Positions 52,034 to 60,441 are shown, counted from the stretch's first letter. The stretch: 64,000 nucleotides of DNA from Limisoma sp963601185 (GCA_963601185.1 CAVCEE010000003.1:1-64000), one strand, 5' to 3'. Made by a program: numbers and translations. The notes: generated by a model not told the origin, from the sequence alone.

Positions 52034-52148
52034 AAAGGAAAAATTCCGTCATTTTAACTTGCAAAAAGGGGAATTATTCCGTTTATTTAAGCGTTGAAAA
52101 AGGGAAAAATTCCGTCATTTTAACTCGTAAGAAAGGGAATTATTCTCC
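52034..52148. repeat. Two direct repeats upstream of the AAA/DUF4143 gene
   Basis: Two units of about 45 bp, period 66 bp, begin AGGGAAAAATTCCGTCATTT or AAGGAAAAATTCCGTCATTT and end GGGGAATTATTCC or GGGAATTATTCTCC. Each contains two imperfect palindromes (GGAAAAATTCC and GGAATTATTCC) about 20 bp apart. They occupy the region just upstream of the ATPase start; no gene is seen within them. Confidence 0.7.
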
Positions 52149-52180
52149 AAAAAGAAGGCGCGCATTGTCGCAATGCACGC
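52149..52180 (-). terminator. Terminator after the cupin gene
   Basis: GGCGCGCATTG and CAATGCACGCC around a TCG loop (one mismatch) are followed on the minus strand by CUUCUUUUUGG. It lies about 35 bp past the cupin stop. Confidence 0.65.
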
Positions 52181-52215
52181 CTACGGGATTTTCACTACTT
52201 GTTGCTCGTTTGTGT

Positions 52216-52665
52216 CTACCAAACGACCTTTTCGTTAAGGATTTCGCCGTCGGTAGCGTCGTCCGCTGTGAATGTGTTGCCCTTGTACTGCACGCAGAGC
52301 ATCAACATAGGCTCAGTGCCGTTGTTGCGGACGCTGCGCTTGCCCTTAGGTGCTACGCGCACCACGCTGCCTTCTTCGATGGCAAACACTTCGCCGTCGA
52401 CCTGAAACTCGCCTTTGCCGGAGAGGAAGAAATAGAGTTCCTCGTGGTTCTTGTGGGTGTGGAGGAAGCCGCTCTCAGTGCCTGGAGCAAATTCCTGGAA
52501 CGAAAATTCCGCGCCGGTGGCATCGACTGCCGCACCGCCAAACACCTTGCCCGGAATTTTTATCTCTGGAGAAAGGGTGAGTACATAGTCCTTAATCTCG
52601 TTCAATTTGCCGAAGTTTGCGGCTGTGAAGTTTGCCGCTTTTGCAGTGGATTTAAAATCTTTCAT
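52216..52665 (-). CDS. Cupin-domain protein
   Basis: 149 residues with a single cupin barrel. The metal-binding pattern HTHKNHEELYFFLSGKGEFQVDGE and the second motif are complete enough for metal binding (His, His, Glu). The preceding YVLTLSPEIKIPGKVFGGAA and SFQEFAPGTE are typical of small stand-alone cupins of unknown substrate. The start at 52665 was chosen over an upstream extension because a promoter with -7 TAATTTTG lies 30 bp upstream. Divergently transcribed from an HxlR regulator, which may control it. Confidence 0.85.
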   Translation of the reverse strand: MKDFKSTAKAANFTAANFGKLNEIKDYVLTLSPEIKIPGKVFGGAAVDATGAEFSFQEFAPGTESGFLHTHKNHEELYFFLSGKGEFQVDGEVFAIEEGSVVRVAPKGKRSVRNNGTEPMLMLCVQYKGNTFTADDATDGEILNEKVVW

Positions 52666-52694
52666 GATGCATTCTTTTTGTTTGATTGACGATG

Positions 52695-52725
52695 CAAAAT
52701 TATCTTCTCCGTGATGCTTCGGCAA
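52695..52725 (-). promoter_or_regulatory. Promoter of the cupin gene
   Basis: Minus strand -33 TTG (52725-52723), 20-bp spacer, -7 TAATTTTG (52702-52695), 30 bp before the ATG at 52665. Confidence 0.7.
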
Positions 52726-52746
52726 GAGGGCACAAAATGGTGGGAT

Positions 52747-52762
52747 AGTTACCGGAAGGTAA
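52747..52762. promoter_or_regulatory. Palindromic candidate operator between cupin and HxlR genes
   Basis: GTTACC-GGAA-GGTAAC is a perfect 6-bp inverted repeat with a 4-bp centre, located between the divergent promoters. HxlR dimers bind such dyads, so this is a candidate site; binding is inferred. Confidence 0.5.
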
Positions 52763-52822
52763 CTGTTGCTGACTGTCAGCGGTTTGGAAAAATAGGATTT
52801 AATGATGATTAACTTCGGAGAG

Positions 52823-52854
52823 TTTGCGTGTTTTCTGACGGTTGGTTACTTTTG
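52823..52854 (+). promoter_or_regulatory. Promoter of the HxlR-type regulator
   Basis: -33 TTTG (52823-52826), 20-bp spacer, -7 TACTTTTG (52847-52854), 26 bp before the ATG. The 97-bp gap to the cupin promoter could hold a shared operator; GTTACCGGAAGGTAAC (52747-52762) is a good palindrome there. Confidence 0.75.
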
Positions 52855-52880
52855 TAGAGTAATCTGAACTACGAGAAGTT

Positions 52881-53243
52881 ATGAGAAGTAATCTGAAAGA
52901 AAAAGTGTTTGCCGGTTGTCCTATACGCAATGTGCTGGCACGGATTTGCGACAAGTGGTCGCTGTTGGTAATCTATAACCTCAGACAATGCGACAATATG
53001 CGCTTTTCGGTGTTGCTGAAGCACATCCCCGACATCTCGCAGAAAATGCTCACAAGCACGTTGCGCACGCTTGAGACCGACGGCTACGTTGTGCGCACGG
53101 TCTATGCCGAAGTGCCTCCACGGGTGGAATATTCGCTCACGCCGCGTGCGCACACACTGATACCGATAGTCGACAATCTACTGCTTTGGGCAGAAAACAA
53201 TATGGCTGACATCATCAACGACCGTCAGCGCGCGGAAAGTTAG
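52881..53243 (+). CDS. HxlR/MarR-like winged-helix transcriptional regulator
   Basis: 120 residues. The HxlR-family opening CPIRNVLARICDKWSLLVIYNLR is followed by FSVLLKHIPDISQKMLTSTLRTLETDGYVVRTVYAEVPPRVEYSLTP, which is the recognition helix and wing. The first Cys (Cys13) matches the cysteine used as a redox or electrophile sensor in HypR/QorR-like members. Divergent from the cupin gene with a palindrome between; the likely target is the cupin. Ends 4 bp into the TSCPD gene from the opposite side. Confidence 0.9.
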   Translation: MRSNLKEKVFAGCPIRNVLARICDKWSLLVIYNLRQCDNMRFSVLLKHIPDISQKMLTSTLRTLETDGYVVRTVYAEVPPRVEYSLTPRAHTLIPIVDNLLLWAENNMADIINDRQRAES

Positions 53244-53521
53244 ATCGACTGCTCGTTGAGGCAAGCCACCGCTTCTTTCTCCTCGATCAGAGTGAGGGCA
53301 CGGCTTAACTGGTCGGGGCACGATGTGCTTTTTGAGCCGCAGCGGATGCCCTTGAGTCGGCTAATCACATCCTCCATTGGCATACCCTTGACCAAGGCGC
53401 AGATGCCCTGAAGGTTGCCGTTGCAGCCGCCATAAAATTGCACACTCTTGATCTTGCCGTCTTCAGTTTCGATGTCGAAGGCTTGGCAGCAAGTGCCTTC
53501 GGTACGGTATGTATATTTCAT
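53240..53521 (-). CDS. TSCPD-domain protein (TIGR03905)
   Basis: 93 residues: MKYTYRTEGTCCQAFDIETEDGKIKSVQFYGGCNGNLQGICALVKGM and STSCPDQLSRAL. The TSCPD module is also found at the C-terminus of adenosylcobalamin ribonucleotide reductases; the stand-alone form is of unknown function. Cys-rich (seven Cys) and may bind zinc. A frame-compatible start 36 codons upstream lies inside dapA and is rejected. It follows dapA by 19 bp, ending the histidine-lysine array. Confidence 0.85.
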   Translation of the reverse strand: MKYTYRTEGTCCQAFDIETEDGKIKSVQFYGGCNGNLQGICALVKGMPMEDVISRLKGIRCGSKSTSCPDQLSRALTLIEEKEAVACLNEQSI

Positions 53522-53540
53522 AATTGCGTTGTTTTTTAGT

Positions 53541-54431
53541 CTATTGTTCCAAACTGTTGAGCACATTGCGGATTTTCTCGTAGGTGGTGATTTTTGTAGG
53601 CACCAGCGGTAACCGCAGTTCATTCTCAATCATTCCCTTTGCGTTGAGCAAACACTTAACGCCGGCTGGGTTGCCGTCGACAAACAGGAGAGAGAACAAC
53701 TCCGTGAACCGGTGATGGATGAGCAGAGCCTTCTGGTAGTCGCCAGCGAGAGCCAAGCGCACCATACGGCTGAACTCCAGTGGAAAGGCGTTGCCGATAA
53801 CCGAAATCACGCCCACTGCGCCGAGTGTCATCAGAGGGAAAGTGATGCCATCGTCGCCCGAAATCACCATAAATCGTTCAGGCTTGTTCTTGATTATGTC
53901 GTCCATCTGCGTGATGTTGCCCGAAGCCTCCTTCACGCCGATGATGTTCTCAAATTGGTTGGCGAGCCGTAGCGTCGTTTCCGCCGACATATTCACGCCT
54001 GTGCGCCCCGGCACGTTGTAGAGAATCACAGGCAGCGGCGATGCCTCGGCAATGGCTTTGTAGTGCTGGTAGATGCCCTCTTGCGACGGCTTGTTGTAGT
54101 AGGGCACAACCGACAGAATGGCGGTGAAATCCGACAGGTCGTTGCTGCGCAGATAGTCGACCACACCCATAGTGTTGTTGCCGCCCACACCGAGCACCAG
54201 CGGCAAGCGGCGGCGCACACGTTCCACAATGAACCGTTTCAACTCATCGCGTTCTTCCTCGGAGAGGGTAGGCGTCTCGGCGGTTGTGCCGAGCACCACG
54301 ATGTAGTCGGCGTGGTTTTGGATGATGTGCTCCAGCAACCGTGCCAACGCCGGAAAATCGATTGATTTGTCTTTTTTGAACGGGGTAATGAGCGCAACGC
54401 CCATACCTCTCAAGTTCATATAGTTAGCCAT
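53541..54431 (-). CDS. dapA: 4-hydroxy-tetrahydrodipicolinate synthase
   Basis: 296-residue class I aldolase condensing pyruvate with aspartate semialdehyde, the entry to diaminopimelate/lysine synthesis. The Schiff-base lysine is in GVKEASGN (about 165), the Tyr of VILYNVPGRTGVNM (about 138) and GTTAETPTLSEEE are clear. The N-terminus has several candidate starts; ATG at 54431 (MANYMNLRGMGVALITPF) is used, with ATG at 54419 also possible. It lies 26 bp after lysA. DapL (4656-5879) continues the pathway. Confidence 0.95.
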   Translation of the reverse strand: MANYMNLRGMGVALITPFKKDKSIDFPALARLLEHIIQNHADYIVVLGTTAETPTLSEEERDELKRFIVERVRRRLPLVLGVGGNNTMGVVDYLRSNDLSDFTAILSVVPYYNKPSQEGIYQHYKAIAEASPLPVILYNVPGRTGVNMSAETTLRLANQFENIIGVKEASGNITQMDDIIKNKPERFMVISGDDGITFPLMTLGAVGVISVIGNAFPLEFSRMVRLALAGDYQKALLIHHRFTELFSLLFVDGNPAGVKCLLNAKGMIENELRLPLVPTKITTYEKIRNVLNSLEQ

Positions 54432-54457
54432 AAATTTCAATTTAGGTTGCCATCGAC

Positions 54458-55612
54458 CTACAGGTCGGTGGAGAAGACACTGCCCGGCAGTTGGCGGCAG
54501 TTGTAGGACGAAGCCATCACTTCGCCGTAGGCACCGGCAGAGCGGAGTGCAAGGAAGTTGCCGCGCTCCACGAGAGGCAGTCGCTCGTCAGAGCCGAAGC
54601 GGTCGGATGATTCGCAAATCGGGCCTACAACATCGTAAACGTCGTCGACCGACGAAGTGGACGATATGTTCTCGATTTTGTGGTGAGCCTGATAGAGAGC
54701 AGGGCGGATGAGGTCGGTCATGCCGGCATCCACGATGGCAAATTTCTTGGTTGTGCCTTCTTTCACATAGAGTACGCGTGTAATCAGCGATCCGCATTGA
54801 CCTACGATTGAACGGCCCGGCTCAAAATGGAGTTCCTGGTCGGCATCGAGTTGCAGGTTCTCGCGGAACACTGCGAAATAACTTTCAAAGTCGGGGATTG
54901 GGTTGCCGTCAGGGTCATCGTAGTCGATGCCGAGACCGCCGCCCATATCGACGATGGTGATGATTGCACCAAGTTCCTTCATGTGGTCAAGAATCTCGCG
55001 CGCCTTCTTGCAGAGCATCGCAAATGGCTCAGTCTCCGTGATTTGCGAACCGATGTGGAAATGCACGCCGCAGAGGTCAATATTGTCGAGCGAGAGAGCA
55101 GTGGTCACAAACTCGTCGAGATTCTCGAGATTGATGCCAAACTTGTTCTCGTTCAAGCCGGTAGTGATGTACTGGTGGGTGTGGGCATCCACGTTGGGGT
55201 TGATGCGTACAGCCACGTGAGCCATCATCTTCTTCTTGCCGGCAATCTCGTTGATGTTGAGCAACTCAGGCAGCGACTCCACGTTGAAACAGCGGATGTT
55301 GGTGTCGAGGGCAAACTCAATCTCGCGGTCGGTCTTGCCAACGCCGGCAAACATGATGCCGTTGCCCGAAAATCCAGCCTTCACGGCAGCTTCGATTTCG
55401 CCGCCGCTCACGCAGTCAACGCCCAGTCCAGCCTTGTTGACAGCCTCGAGGATACGAGGGTTGGCATTGGCCTTTACGGCATAGTGCACGCGGCAGTTGT
55501 TTGCGGCTGCGAGTGCAGTTACCTTGCCGAGCGTCTGCTCAAGCAAAGCCATATCGTAGTAGTAGAACGGAGTCTCGATGTTCTTGAATTCGTCTATTGG
55601 GAACTGTGTCAT
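54458..55612 (-). CDS. lysA: Diaminopimelate decarboxylase
   Basis: 384-residue PLP enzyme that removes CO2 from meso-diaminopimelate to give lysine. PLP lysine in VHYAVKANANP (about 48), the HFHIGSQI motif (about 190) and GGGLGID, PGRSIVGQCG phosphate-binding region, plus CESSDRF at the subunit-interface active site, are all present. Full length. It starts 19 bp after lysC and precedes dapA. Confidence 0.96.
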   Translation of the reverse strand: MTQFPIDEFKNIETPFYYYDMALLEQTLGKVTALAAANNCRVHYAVKANANPRILEAVNKAGLGVDCVSGGEIEAAVKAGFSGNGIMFAGVGKTDREIEFALDTNIRCFNVESLPELLNINEIAGKKKMMAHVAVRINPNVDAHTHQYITTGLNENKFGINLENLDEFVTTALSLDNIDLCGVHFHIGSQITETEPFAMLCKKAREILDHMKELGAIITIVDMGGGLGIDYDDPDGNPIPDFESYFAVFRENLQLDADQELHFEPGRSIVGQCGSLITRVLYVKEGTTKKFAIVDAGMTDLIRPALYQAHHKIENISSTSSVDDVYDVVGPICESSDRFGSDERLPLVERGNFLALRSAGAYGEVMASSYNCRQLPGSVFSTDL

Positions 55613-55631
55613 AATAGTTGGTCGGTTAGGG

Positions 55632-56945
55632 TTAGTTAAACAACTCTTCGCTCAATTTCTTGAGGGCAGCCACCTTGTCCTCCTTGCGGATAAGGAACGA
55701 GATGTTGTAGTTGCTGCCGCCGTAGGAAATCATTCTTACGGGGATGTCCTTGAGAGCGGCGATGGCTTTCGCTTCAAAGCCTCGGTTCTGCCATTCGAGG
55801 TCGCCCACGACGCAGAGTATCACCATATCGTGGTCGATGGTTACGGTGCCGAATTTTCGGAGTTCGTCGACGATGCTGTCGAGATTCTTCTCGTTGTCGA
55901 TGGTCACCGACACGCCCACCTCCGAGGTGGTTACCATGTCGACCGGAGTCTTGTGAGCCTCGAAGATTTCAAACACCTTGCGCATAAAGCCGTATGCCAG
56001 AAGCATACGTCCCGACTTGATGCGGATGGCTGTGATGTTGTCCTTTGCGGCAACTGCTTTGATGGCGCGGTCCACCTGAAGGTTGCCTATCAGAGTGCCT
56101 TTGGCAGAAGGGTCGAGAGTGCTGAGCAGACGCACCGGGATGTTGTTGAGTTTGGCAGGTTGGATGCATGTCGGGTGGAGAATCTTCGCACCGAAATAAG
56201 CCAACTCGGCAGCCTCCTCAAAGTTCAGTTTGTCCACCGGCTTTGTGCCTTCAACGAAACGAGGGTCGTTGTTGTGCATACCGTCGATGTCGGTCCAGAT
56301 TTCAATCTCTTCGGCATTGATGGCAGCGCCGACGAGCGAAGCGGAGTAGTCGCTGCCGCCGCGTTGCAGGTTGTCGATTTCGCCGTAGGCATTGCGACAG
56401 ATGTAGCCCTGAGTGATATAGATGTCGGCATCCGGGTTCTTGTCGAGAAGCAGAGTGAGTTGCTGCTTGATGAACTGTGATTCCGGCTCGCCGTTTTTGT
56501 CGGTCTTCATGTATTCCAACGCAGGAAGCAGCGCCGAGTTCACGCCCTGTTCCTTCAGGTAGATGTCCATCATAATTGTAGACATAATTTCGCCTTGGGC
56601 AAGGATTTCCTTCTCCTCAAACACGGTGAAGATGTCCTTGGTGAACGAGCGCAGATAACTGAAGCAGGCCTTGATTTTCTCGAGAGCCGAAGCCTTGCTG
56701 CTTTCGGTAGAGTAGAGTTCGTCGATGGTCTTGAGATACTTCAACTCAAGTTTGTTGACGGTTTCGCGGGCACCGTCGGTATTCTTCTTATAAAGATAGT
56801 CGGAAATTTCCACAAGAGTGTTGGTGGTGCCGGACATAGCCGACAGCACAACGATGTTCTTGCCTTTGCCGGTAACAATGCCGGCTACTTTCTTGATGCG
56901 CTCTGCCGAGCCGACAGAAGTGCCTCCAAATTTCAGTACCTTCAT
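55632..56945 (-). CDS. lysC: Aspartate kinase
   Basis: 437-residue monofunctional aspartokinase, first step of the aspartate family pathway. The kinase domain has KFGGTSVGSAERIKKV at the N-terminus and GGSDYSASLVGAAI, with two ACT domains (about 300-435) as the regulatory part that usually senses lysine. No homoserine dehydrogenase is fused. Placed between ftsE and lysA. Confidence 0.95.
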   Translation of the reverse strand: MKVLKFGGTSVGSAERIKKVAGIVTGKGKNIVVLSAMSGTTNTLVEISDYLYKKNTDGARETVNKLELKYLKTIDELYSTESSKASALEKIKACFSYLRSFTKDIFTVFEEKEILAQGEIMSTIMMDIYLKEQGVNSALLPALEYMKTDKNGEPESQFIKQQLTLLLDKNPDADIYITQGYICRNAYGEIDNLQRGGSDYSASLVGAAINAEEIEIWTDIDGMHNNDPRFVEGTKPVDKLNFEEAAELAYFGAKILHPTCIQPAKLNNIPVRLLSTLDPSAKGTLIGNLQVDRAIKAVAAKDNITAIRIKSGRMLLAYGFMRKVFEIFEAHKTPVDMVTTSEVGVSVTIDNEKNLDSIVDELRKFGTVTIDHDMVILCVVGDLEWQNRGFEAKAIAALKDIPVRMISYGGSNYNISFLIRKEDKVAALKKLSEELFN

Positions 56946-56966
56946 TTCTTGTTGTATGTGTCTACT

Positions 56967-57641
56967 TTATTGTTTTTTTACGTCGGTTACATTCTTGTCT
57001 TCGCATTTCACCACACGCGCCGGGAAATCCTCGGTGAGTTGGATGTTGTGGGTCGCCATAATCACGGCAGTGCCCTCCGACGAGATACGGTGGAGCAATG
57101 TCATAATCTGGTGTCCGGTCTCCTGGTCGAGGTTGCCAGTAGGCTCGTCGGCGAGAATCAGTTTGGGGCGGTTGAGGAGAGCCCGGGCAATGGCGATGCG
57201 CTGTTGCTCTCCGCCCGACAACTCGTGGGGCATCTTGTACGACTTGTTTTCCATACCCACCTCACGCAGCACGTCATTGATACGCTCGTCGATGTCCGCC
57301 TTGGCTTTCCAGCCGGTGGCTTTGAGCACAAACAGCAGGTTGTCGTAGACAGAACGGTCCGACAGCAGTTGGAAATCCTGGAACACCACGCCGATCTGGC
57401 GGCGGAGCATCGGCACGTCCTTGCGGCGTATCGCCGTCAGGTCGTAGTCGAAGATGCGCGCTTCGCCCATCTCAACAGGCACTTCGGCATACATCGTCTT
57501 CATCAGGCTACTCTTGCCGCTGCCCACACGACCGATGAGGTAGACAAACTGCCCCTCTTCGAGTGTGAAATTCACGTTCTTGAGCACGAGCAACTCCTTG
57601 CGGAGCACCTCCACGTTTTTGTAATCAATGATTGCTGACAT
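56967..57641 (-). CDS. ftsE: Cell-division ATP-binding protein FtsE
   Basis: 224-residue ABC ATPase with Walker A GRVGSGKSS, signature LSGGEQQRIAIARALL, Walker B LILADEPTGNLD and the H-loop ATHN, following FtsE closely (VFQDFQLLSDRSVYDNL). FtsE with FtsX controls peptidoglycan hydrolases at the division site; no ftsX lies in the window. It sits between hisIE (14 bp) and lysC (21 bp), apparently co-transcribed with amino-acid genes, which is unusual by function but of clear spacing. Confidence 0.9.
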   Translation of the reverse strand: MSAIIDYKNVEVLRKELLVLKNVNFTLEEGQFVYLIGRVGSGKSSLMKTMYAEVPVEMGEARIFDYDLTAIRRKDVPMLRRQIGVVFQDFQLLSDRSVYDNLLFVLKATGWKAKADIDERINDVLREVGMENKSYKMPHELSGGEQQRIAIARALLNRPKLILADEPTGNLDQETGHQIMTLLHRISSEGTAVIMATHNIQLTEDFPARVVKCEDKNVTDVKKQ

Positions 57642-57655
57642 ATTGTTGTATTTTC

Positions 57656-58252
57656 TTATTCTTTGTGGCGTTTCTGCAGTTCCACCGACAGGTCGTCGAG
57701 CGACAAGCCTTTCGATGTGAGCAGCACGATGAGGTGGTACATCAGGTCGGATGCCTCATAGACAAGACGGTCGTCGGTGCCGTTGGTAGCCTCGATAACC
57801 GTTTCCACAGCCTCTTCGCCCACTTTCTGAGCCATGCGGTTCACGCCCTTGTTGAAGAGCGATGTGGTGTAAGAGCCTTCCGGCATCTCCTCGTGACGTT
57901 TCTGTATGAATTTCTGCAGATAGTCGAAAAATTCCACTCCGTAGTCGTTGTTGTCGCTGAAACAGGTGGCTGCGCCGGTGTGGCACACAGGACCTGCCGG
58001 GATAGCCTTTATCAGCAGAGTGTCGTGGTCGCAGTCGTCGGCGATTGAAACCACTTTCAGTGTGTTGCCGCTCTCTTCGCCTTTCATCCAAAGACGGTTG
58101 CGTGTGCGGCTGTAGAATGTAACGAAGCCCGATTCAACGGTCTTTTCGTAAGCCTCGGCGTTCATAAAGCCGAGCATCAGCACATTCTTCGTGCGGGCAT
58201 CCTGCACGATGGCAGGGACAAGTCCGCCCATTTTGTCAAAATCCAAATTCAT
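57656..58252 (-). CDS. hisIE: Bifunctional phosphoribosyl-AMP cyclohydrolase / phosphoribosyl-ATP pyrophosphatase
   Basis: 198 residues, HisI then HisE. HisI half: NVLMLGFMNAEAYEKT, SRTRNRLWMKGEESGN, DCDHDTLLIKA (metal Asp residues) and VCHTGAATCF. HisE half: YLQKFIQKRHEEMPEGSYT, GVNRMAQKVGEEAVETVIEA, a helical MazG-like pyrophosphatase. Catalyses steps 2 and 3 of histidine synthesis. Overlaps hisF by 4 bp. Confidence 0.96.
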   Translation of the reverse strand: MNLDFDKMGGLVPAIVQDARTKNVLMLGFMNAEAYEKTVESGFVTFYSRTRNRLWMKGEESGNTLKVVSIADDCDHDTLLIKAIPAGPVCHTGAATCFSDNNDYGVEFFDYLQKFIQKRHEEMPEGSYTTSLFNKGVNRMAQKVGEEAVETVIEATNGTDDRLVYEASDLMYHLIVLLTSKGLSLDDLSVELQKRHKE

Positions 58253-59004
58253 AATCTAACTGTGATATGCTGTTGTTGTAAATATTGTTTAAGTTCGTGG
58301 ATGCCAATCTCGTTGTAATGGAACACGCTCGCTGCCAAGGCGGCATCAGCCTTTCCCTTTACAAACGCGTCGGCGAAATGCTCCATTGTCCCGCATCCGC
58401 CGCTGGCAATCACTGGGATGCCGGCACTCTCCGAGAGTTGCGCGAGTGCCTCGCAGGCAAATCCCTGCTTCACTCCGTCGTGGTCCATACTCGTGAACAG
58501 TATTTCCCCGGCACCGCGGCTTTCCGCCTCGTGCGCCCAGTCAAACAGTCCGCGGTCGGTAGGCTTCCGCCCTCCGTGGGTGTAGCAAGTCCATTGTCCG
58601 TCAATCTGGTGCGCGTCGATAGCCACGACACACACTTGGCTGCCAAAACGTTTGGCAATCTCGTCGATTAGTTGCGGTCGGGCAAGTGCTGACGAGTTAA
58701 TCGAAATCTTGTCGGCACCGGCATTGAGCAGAGCCTCCACATCGGCAACGCTGCCGATGCCGCCGCCAACGGTAAACGGGATGCTCACCTCCCTCGCCAC
58801 GTTACTCACCATATCGATGAGAGTCTTGCGTCGCTCGCTTGATGCCGTGATGTCGAGAAACACCAGTTCGTCTGCGCCCTCTTCGCTGTAGCGGCGGCCG
58901 AGAGCCACTGGGTCGCCGGCATCGCGGAGGTTGCCGAAGCAAACGCCCTTCACGGTTTTGCCGTCTTTCACATCTAGGCAAGGTATGATTCGTTTGGCAA
59001 GCAT
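58249..59004 (-). CDS. hisF: Imidazole glycerol phosphate synthase subunit HisF
   Basis: 251-residue (beta-alpha)8 barrel cyclase subunit, using ammonia from HisH to make imidazole glycerol phosphate. Asp in IIPCLDVKDGKTVKG (about 11) and Asp in VCVVAIDAHQ (about 131) are catalytic; GGIGS and ASGGCG bind phosphate. Overlaps hisIE by 4 bp and hisA by 1 bp. Confidence 0.97.
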   Translation of the reverse strand: MLAKRIIPCLDVKDGKTVKGVCFGNLRDAGDPVALGRRYSEEGADELVFLDITASSERRKTLIDMVSNVAREVSIPFTVGGGIGSVADVEALLNAGADKISINSSALARPQLIDEIAKRFGSQVCVVAIDAHQIDGQWTCYTHGGRKPTDRGLFDWAHEAESRGAGEILFTSMDHDGVKQGFACEALAQLSESAGIPVIASGGCGTMEHFADAFVKGKADAALAASVFHYNEIGIHELKQYLQQQHITVRL

Positions 59005-59738
59005 TATCTTGATAATTTGTTTAGTCGTTCTACTTCGCTCAGAGGAATGCGCCCCTCATAGATGGCTTTGCCCACGATTACCGCAGGCACGCCGATGGCA
59101 TCTAGTTGCTCAATGTCAGCCATACCACTGACACCGCCGCTCGCCACGAGGTATATTCCCTCAAGTTCGCGCATCATCTCCGAATACAGTTCCACGGCAG
59201 GACCTTTCAGCATACCGTCGCGGCTGATGTCGGTGGTCACCACTTGGCGCACTCCGTCGCGCTTCATATATTCCTTGATAAACGGAATCAGGTCGATGCC
59301 GCTGTCCTCCGTCCATCCAGTGGTCGAAATTTTCCGGTTCTTGGCATCTGCGCCGAGGATTATGCGGTCAGCGCCGTAGCGCGTCAGCCATCCGCGAAAC
59401 ATATCGGGGTTTTTCACCGCCACGCTGCCGCCGGTAATCATTGCCGCGCCCGACTCGAATGCCACGTGAGCATCCTCGTCGCTCTTCAAGCCGCCGCCGA
59501 AGTCGATGGTCAGCCCAGTGCGGCTTGCCAACCTTTCAAGGGTGCGGTAGTTCACAATGTGGGCGGCTTTCGCTCCGTCGAGGTCTACAAGATGAAGCCT
59601 CCGGCAGCCGATTCCCTCCATTGCGGTAGCCACCTCAAGCGGGTCTTCGTTGTAGACTCGCTTGGTGGAGTAGTCGCCGCGGGTCAGCCGCACGCATTTT
59701 CCGTCGATAATATCTATGGCAGGCACAATTTCTATCAT
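59004..59738 (-). CDS. hisA: Phosphoribosylformimino-5-aminoimidazole carboxamide ribotide isomerase
   Basis: 244-residue HisA, an Amadori rearrangement enzyme of histidine synthesis, paralogous to HisF. Conserved VPAIDIIDGKCVRLTRGDY (Asp8-type catalytic residue), DFGGGLKSDED, TDISRDGMLKGPA (second Asp) and VASGGVSGM. Overlaps hisF by 1 bp and hisH by 4 bp. Confidence 0.97.
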   Translation of the reverse strand: MIEIVPAIDIIDGKCVRLTRGDYSTKRVYNEDPLEVATAMEGIGCRRLHLVDLDGAKAAHIVNYRTLERLASRTGLTIDFGGGLKSDEDAHVAFESGAAMITGGSVAVKNPDMFRGWLTRYGADRIILGADAKNRKISTTGWTEDSGIDLIPFIKEYMKRDGVRQVVTTDISRDGMLKGPAVELYSEMMRELEGIYLVASGGVSGMADIEQLDAIGVPAVIVGKAIYEGRIPLSEVERLNKLSR

Positions 59739-60325
59739 AGCCCAAGGAAATTTTTCAGTATCTGTTCGCCAATGTCGCCGCTCTTTTCCGGGTGAAACTG
59801 CGTGGCGAAGAAGTTGCCGCGCTGCATCGCTGCGCTAAACGGCACCGTAAATTCGCTCACCGCCACGGTGTTGTCGCACACCGGGACGTAGAAACTGTGC
59901 ACATAATAAACGTAACTGCCGTCTGCCACGCCGCTGAGCAGCGGACTGTCGGTAGTGGCTGTGATGGTGTTCCATCCCATCTCCGGAATCTTGAACCCAT
60001 CTTTGGGCTGGAATCGTTTCACGTCGGCATCAAAGACACCGAGGCAGTCGCAGTCGCCCTCCTCGGAGTGGCGGCAGAGCAGTTGCTGCCCGATGCAGAT
60101 GCCGAGCACCGGCTGGCGCAGACCGCAAATCACCTTGTCGAGCCCCTCAGCCTTCAGGCACGCCATCGCCGACGACGCTTCGCCCACGCCGGGGAAAATC
60201 ACCTTGTCGGCATTTGCGAGCAGGGTAGGGTCGGCGGTGACTGTAGGGGTTACGCCAAGACGCTGCAACGCGCATTCCACCGAAAACACGTTGCCTGCAT
60301 TGTATTTCACTATCGCTACGTCCAC
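59735..60325 (-). CDS. hisH: Imidazole glycerol phosphate synthase subunit HisH
   Basis: 196-residue class I glutamine amidotransferase that supplies ammonia to HisF. Nucleophile Cys in LGICIGQQLL (about 78) and His/Glu in QFHPEKSGD (about 180) complete the triad. The GTG at 60325 gives the family N-terminus VDVAIVKYNAGN; the frame continues upstream to a TTG at 60379 but those residues have no family match. First gene of the array hisH-hisA-hisF-hisIE-ftsE-lysC-lysA-dapA-TSCPD. hisG, hisD, hisC and hisB are not in the window. Confidence 0.93.
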   Translation of the reverse strand: MDVAIVKYNAGNVFSVECALQRLGVTPTVTADPTLLANADKVIFPGVGEASSAMACLKAEGLDKVICGLRQPVLGICIGQQLLCRHSEEGDCDCLGVFDADVKRFQPKDGFKIPEMGWNTITATTDSPLLSGVADGSYVYYVHSFYVPVCDNTVAVSEFTVPFSAAMQRGNFFATQFHPEKSGDIGEQILKNFLGL

Positions 60326-60441
60326 TTTTTTGAATCTACAGTTTCTATCAATTGCCAAAATTAAGAATTTTTTCCGCAATCAGCCGCTATGTGCCGGCAG
60401 AATATTCCCTTAATTTCCGTTCGTTTGCAAACATTGGATTG

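Noticed and set aside
52702..52725. Longer cupin start at 52725
   Set aside because: The segment holds the promoter boxes (-33 and -7), and the family N-terminus begins at MKDFKST.
53522..53629. 36-residue extension of the TSCPD protein
   Set aside because: It overlaps the dapA 3' end in another frame; MKYTYRTEGTCCQAF is the family start.
60326..60379. TTG start for HisH at 60379
   Set aside because: The added residues have no match to HisH and the GTG at 60325 gives the expected N-terminus.
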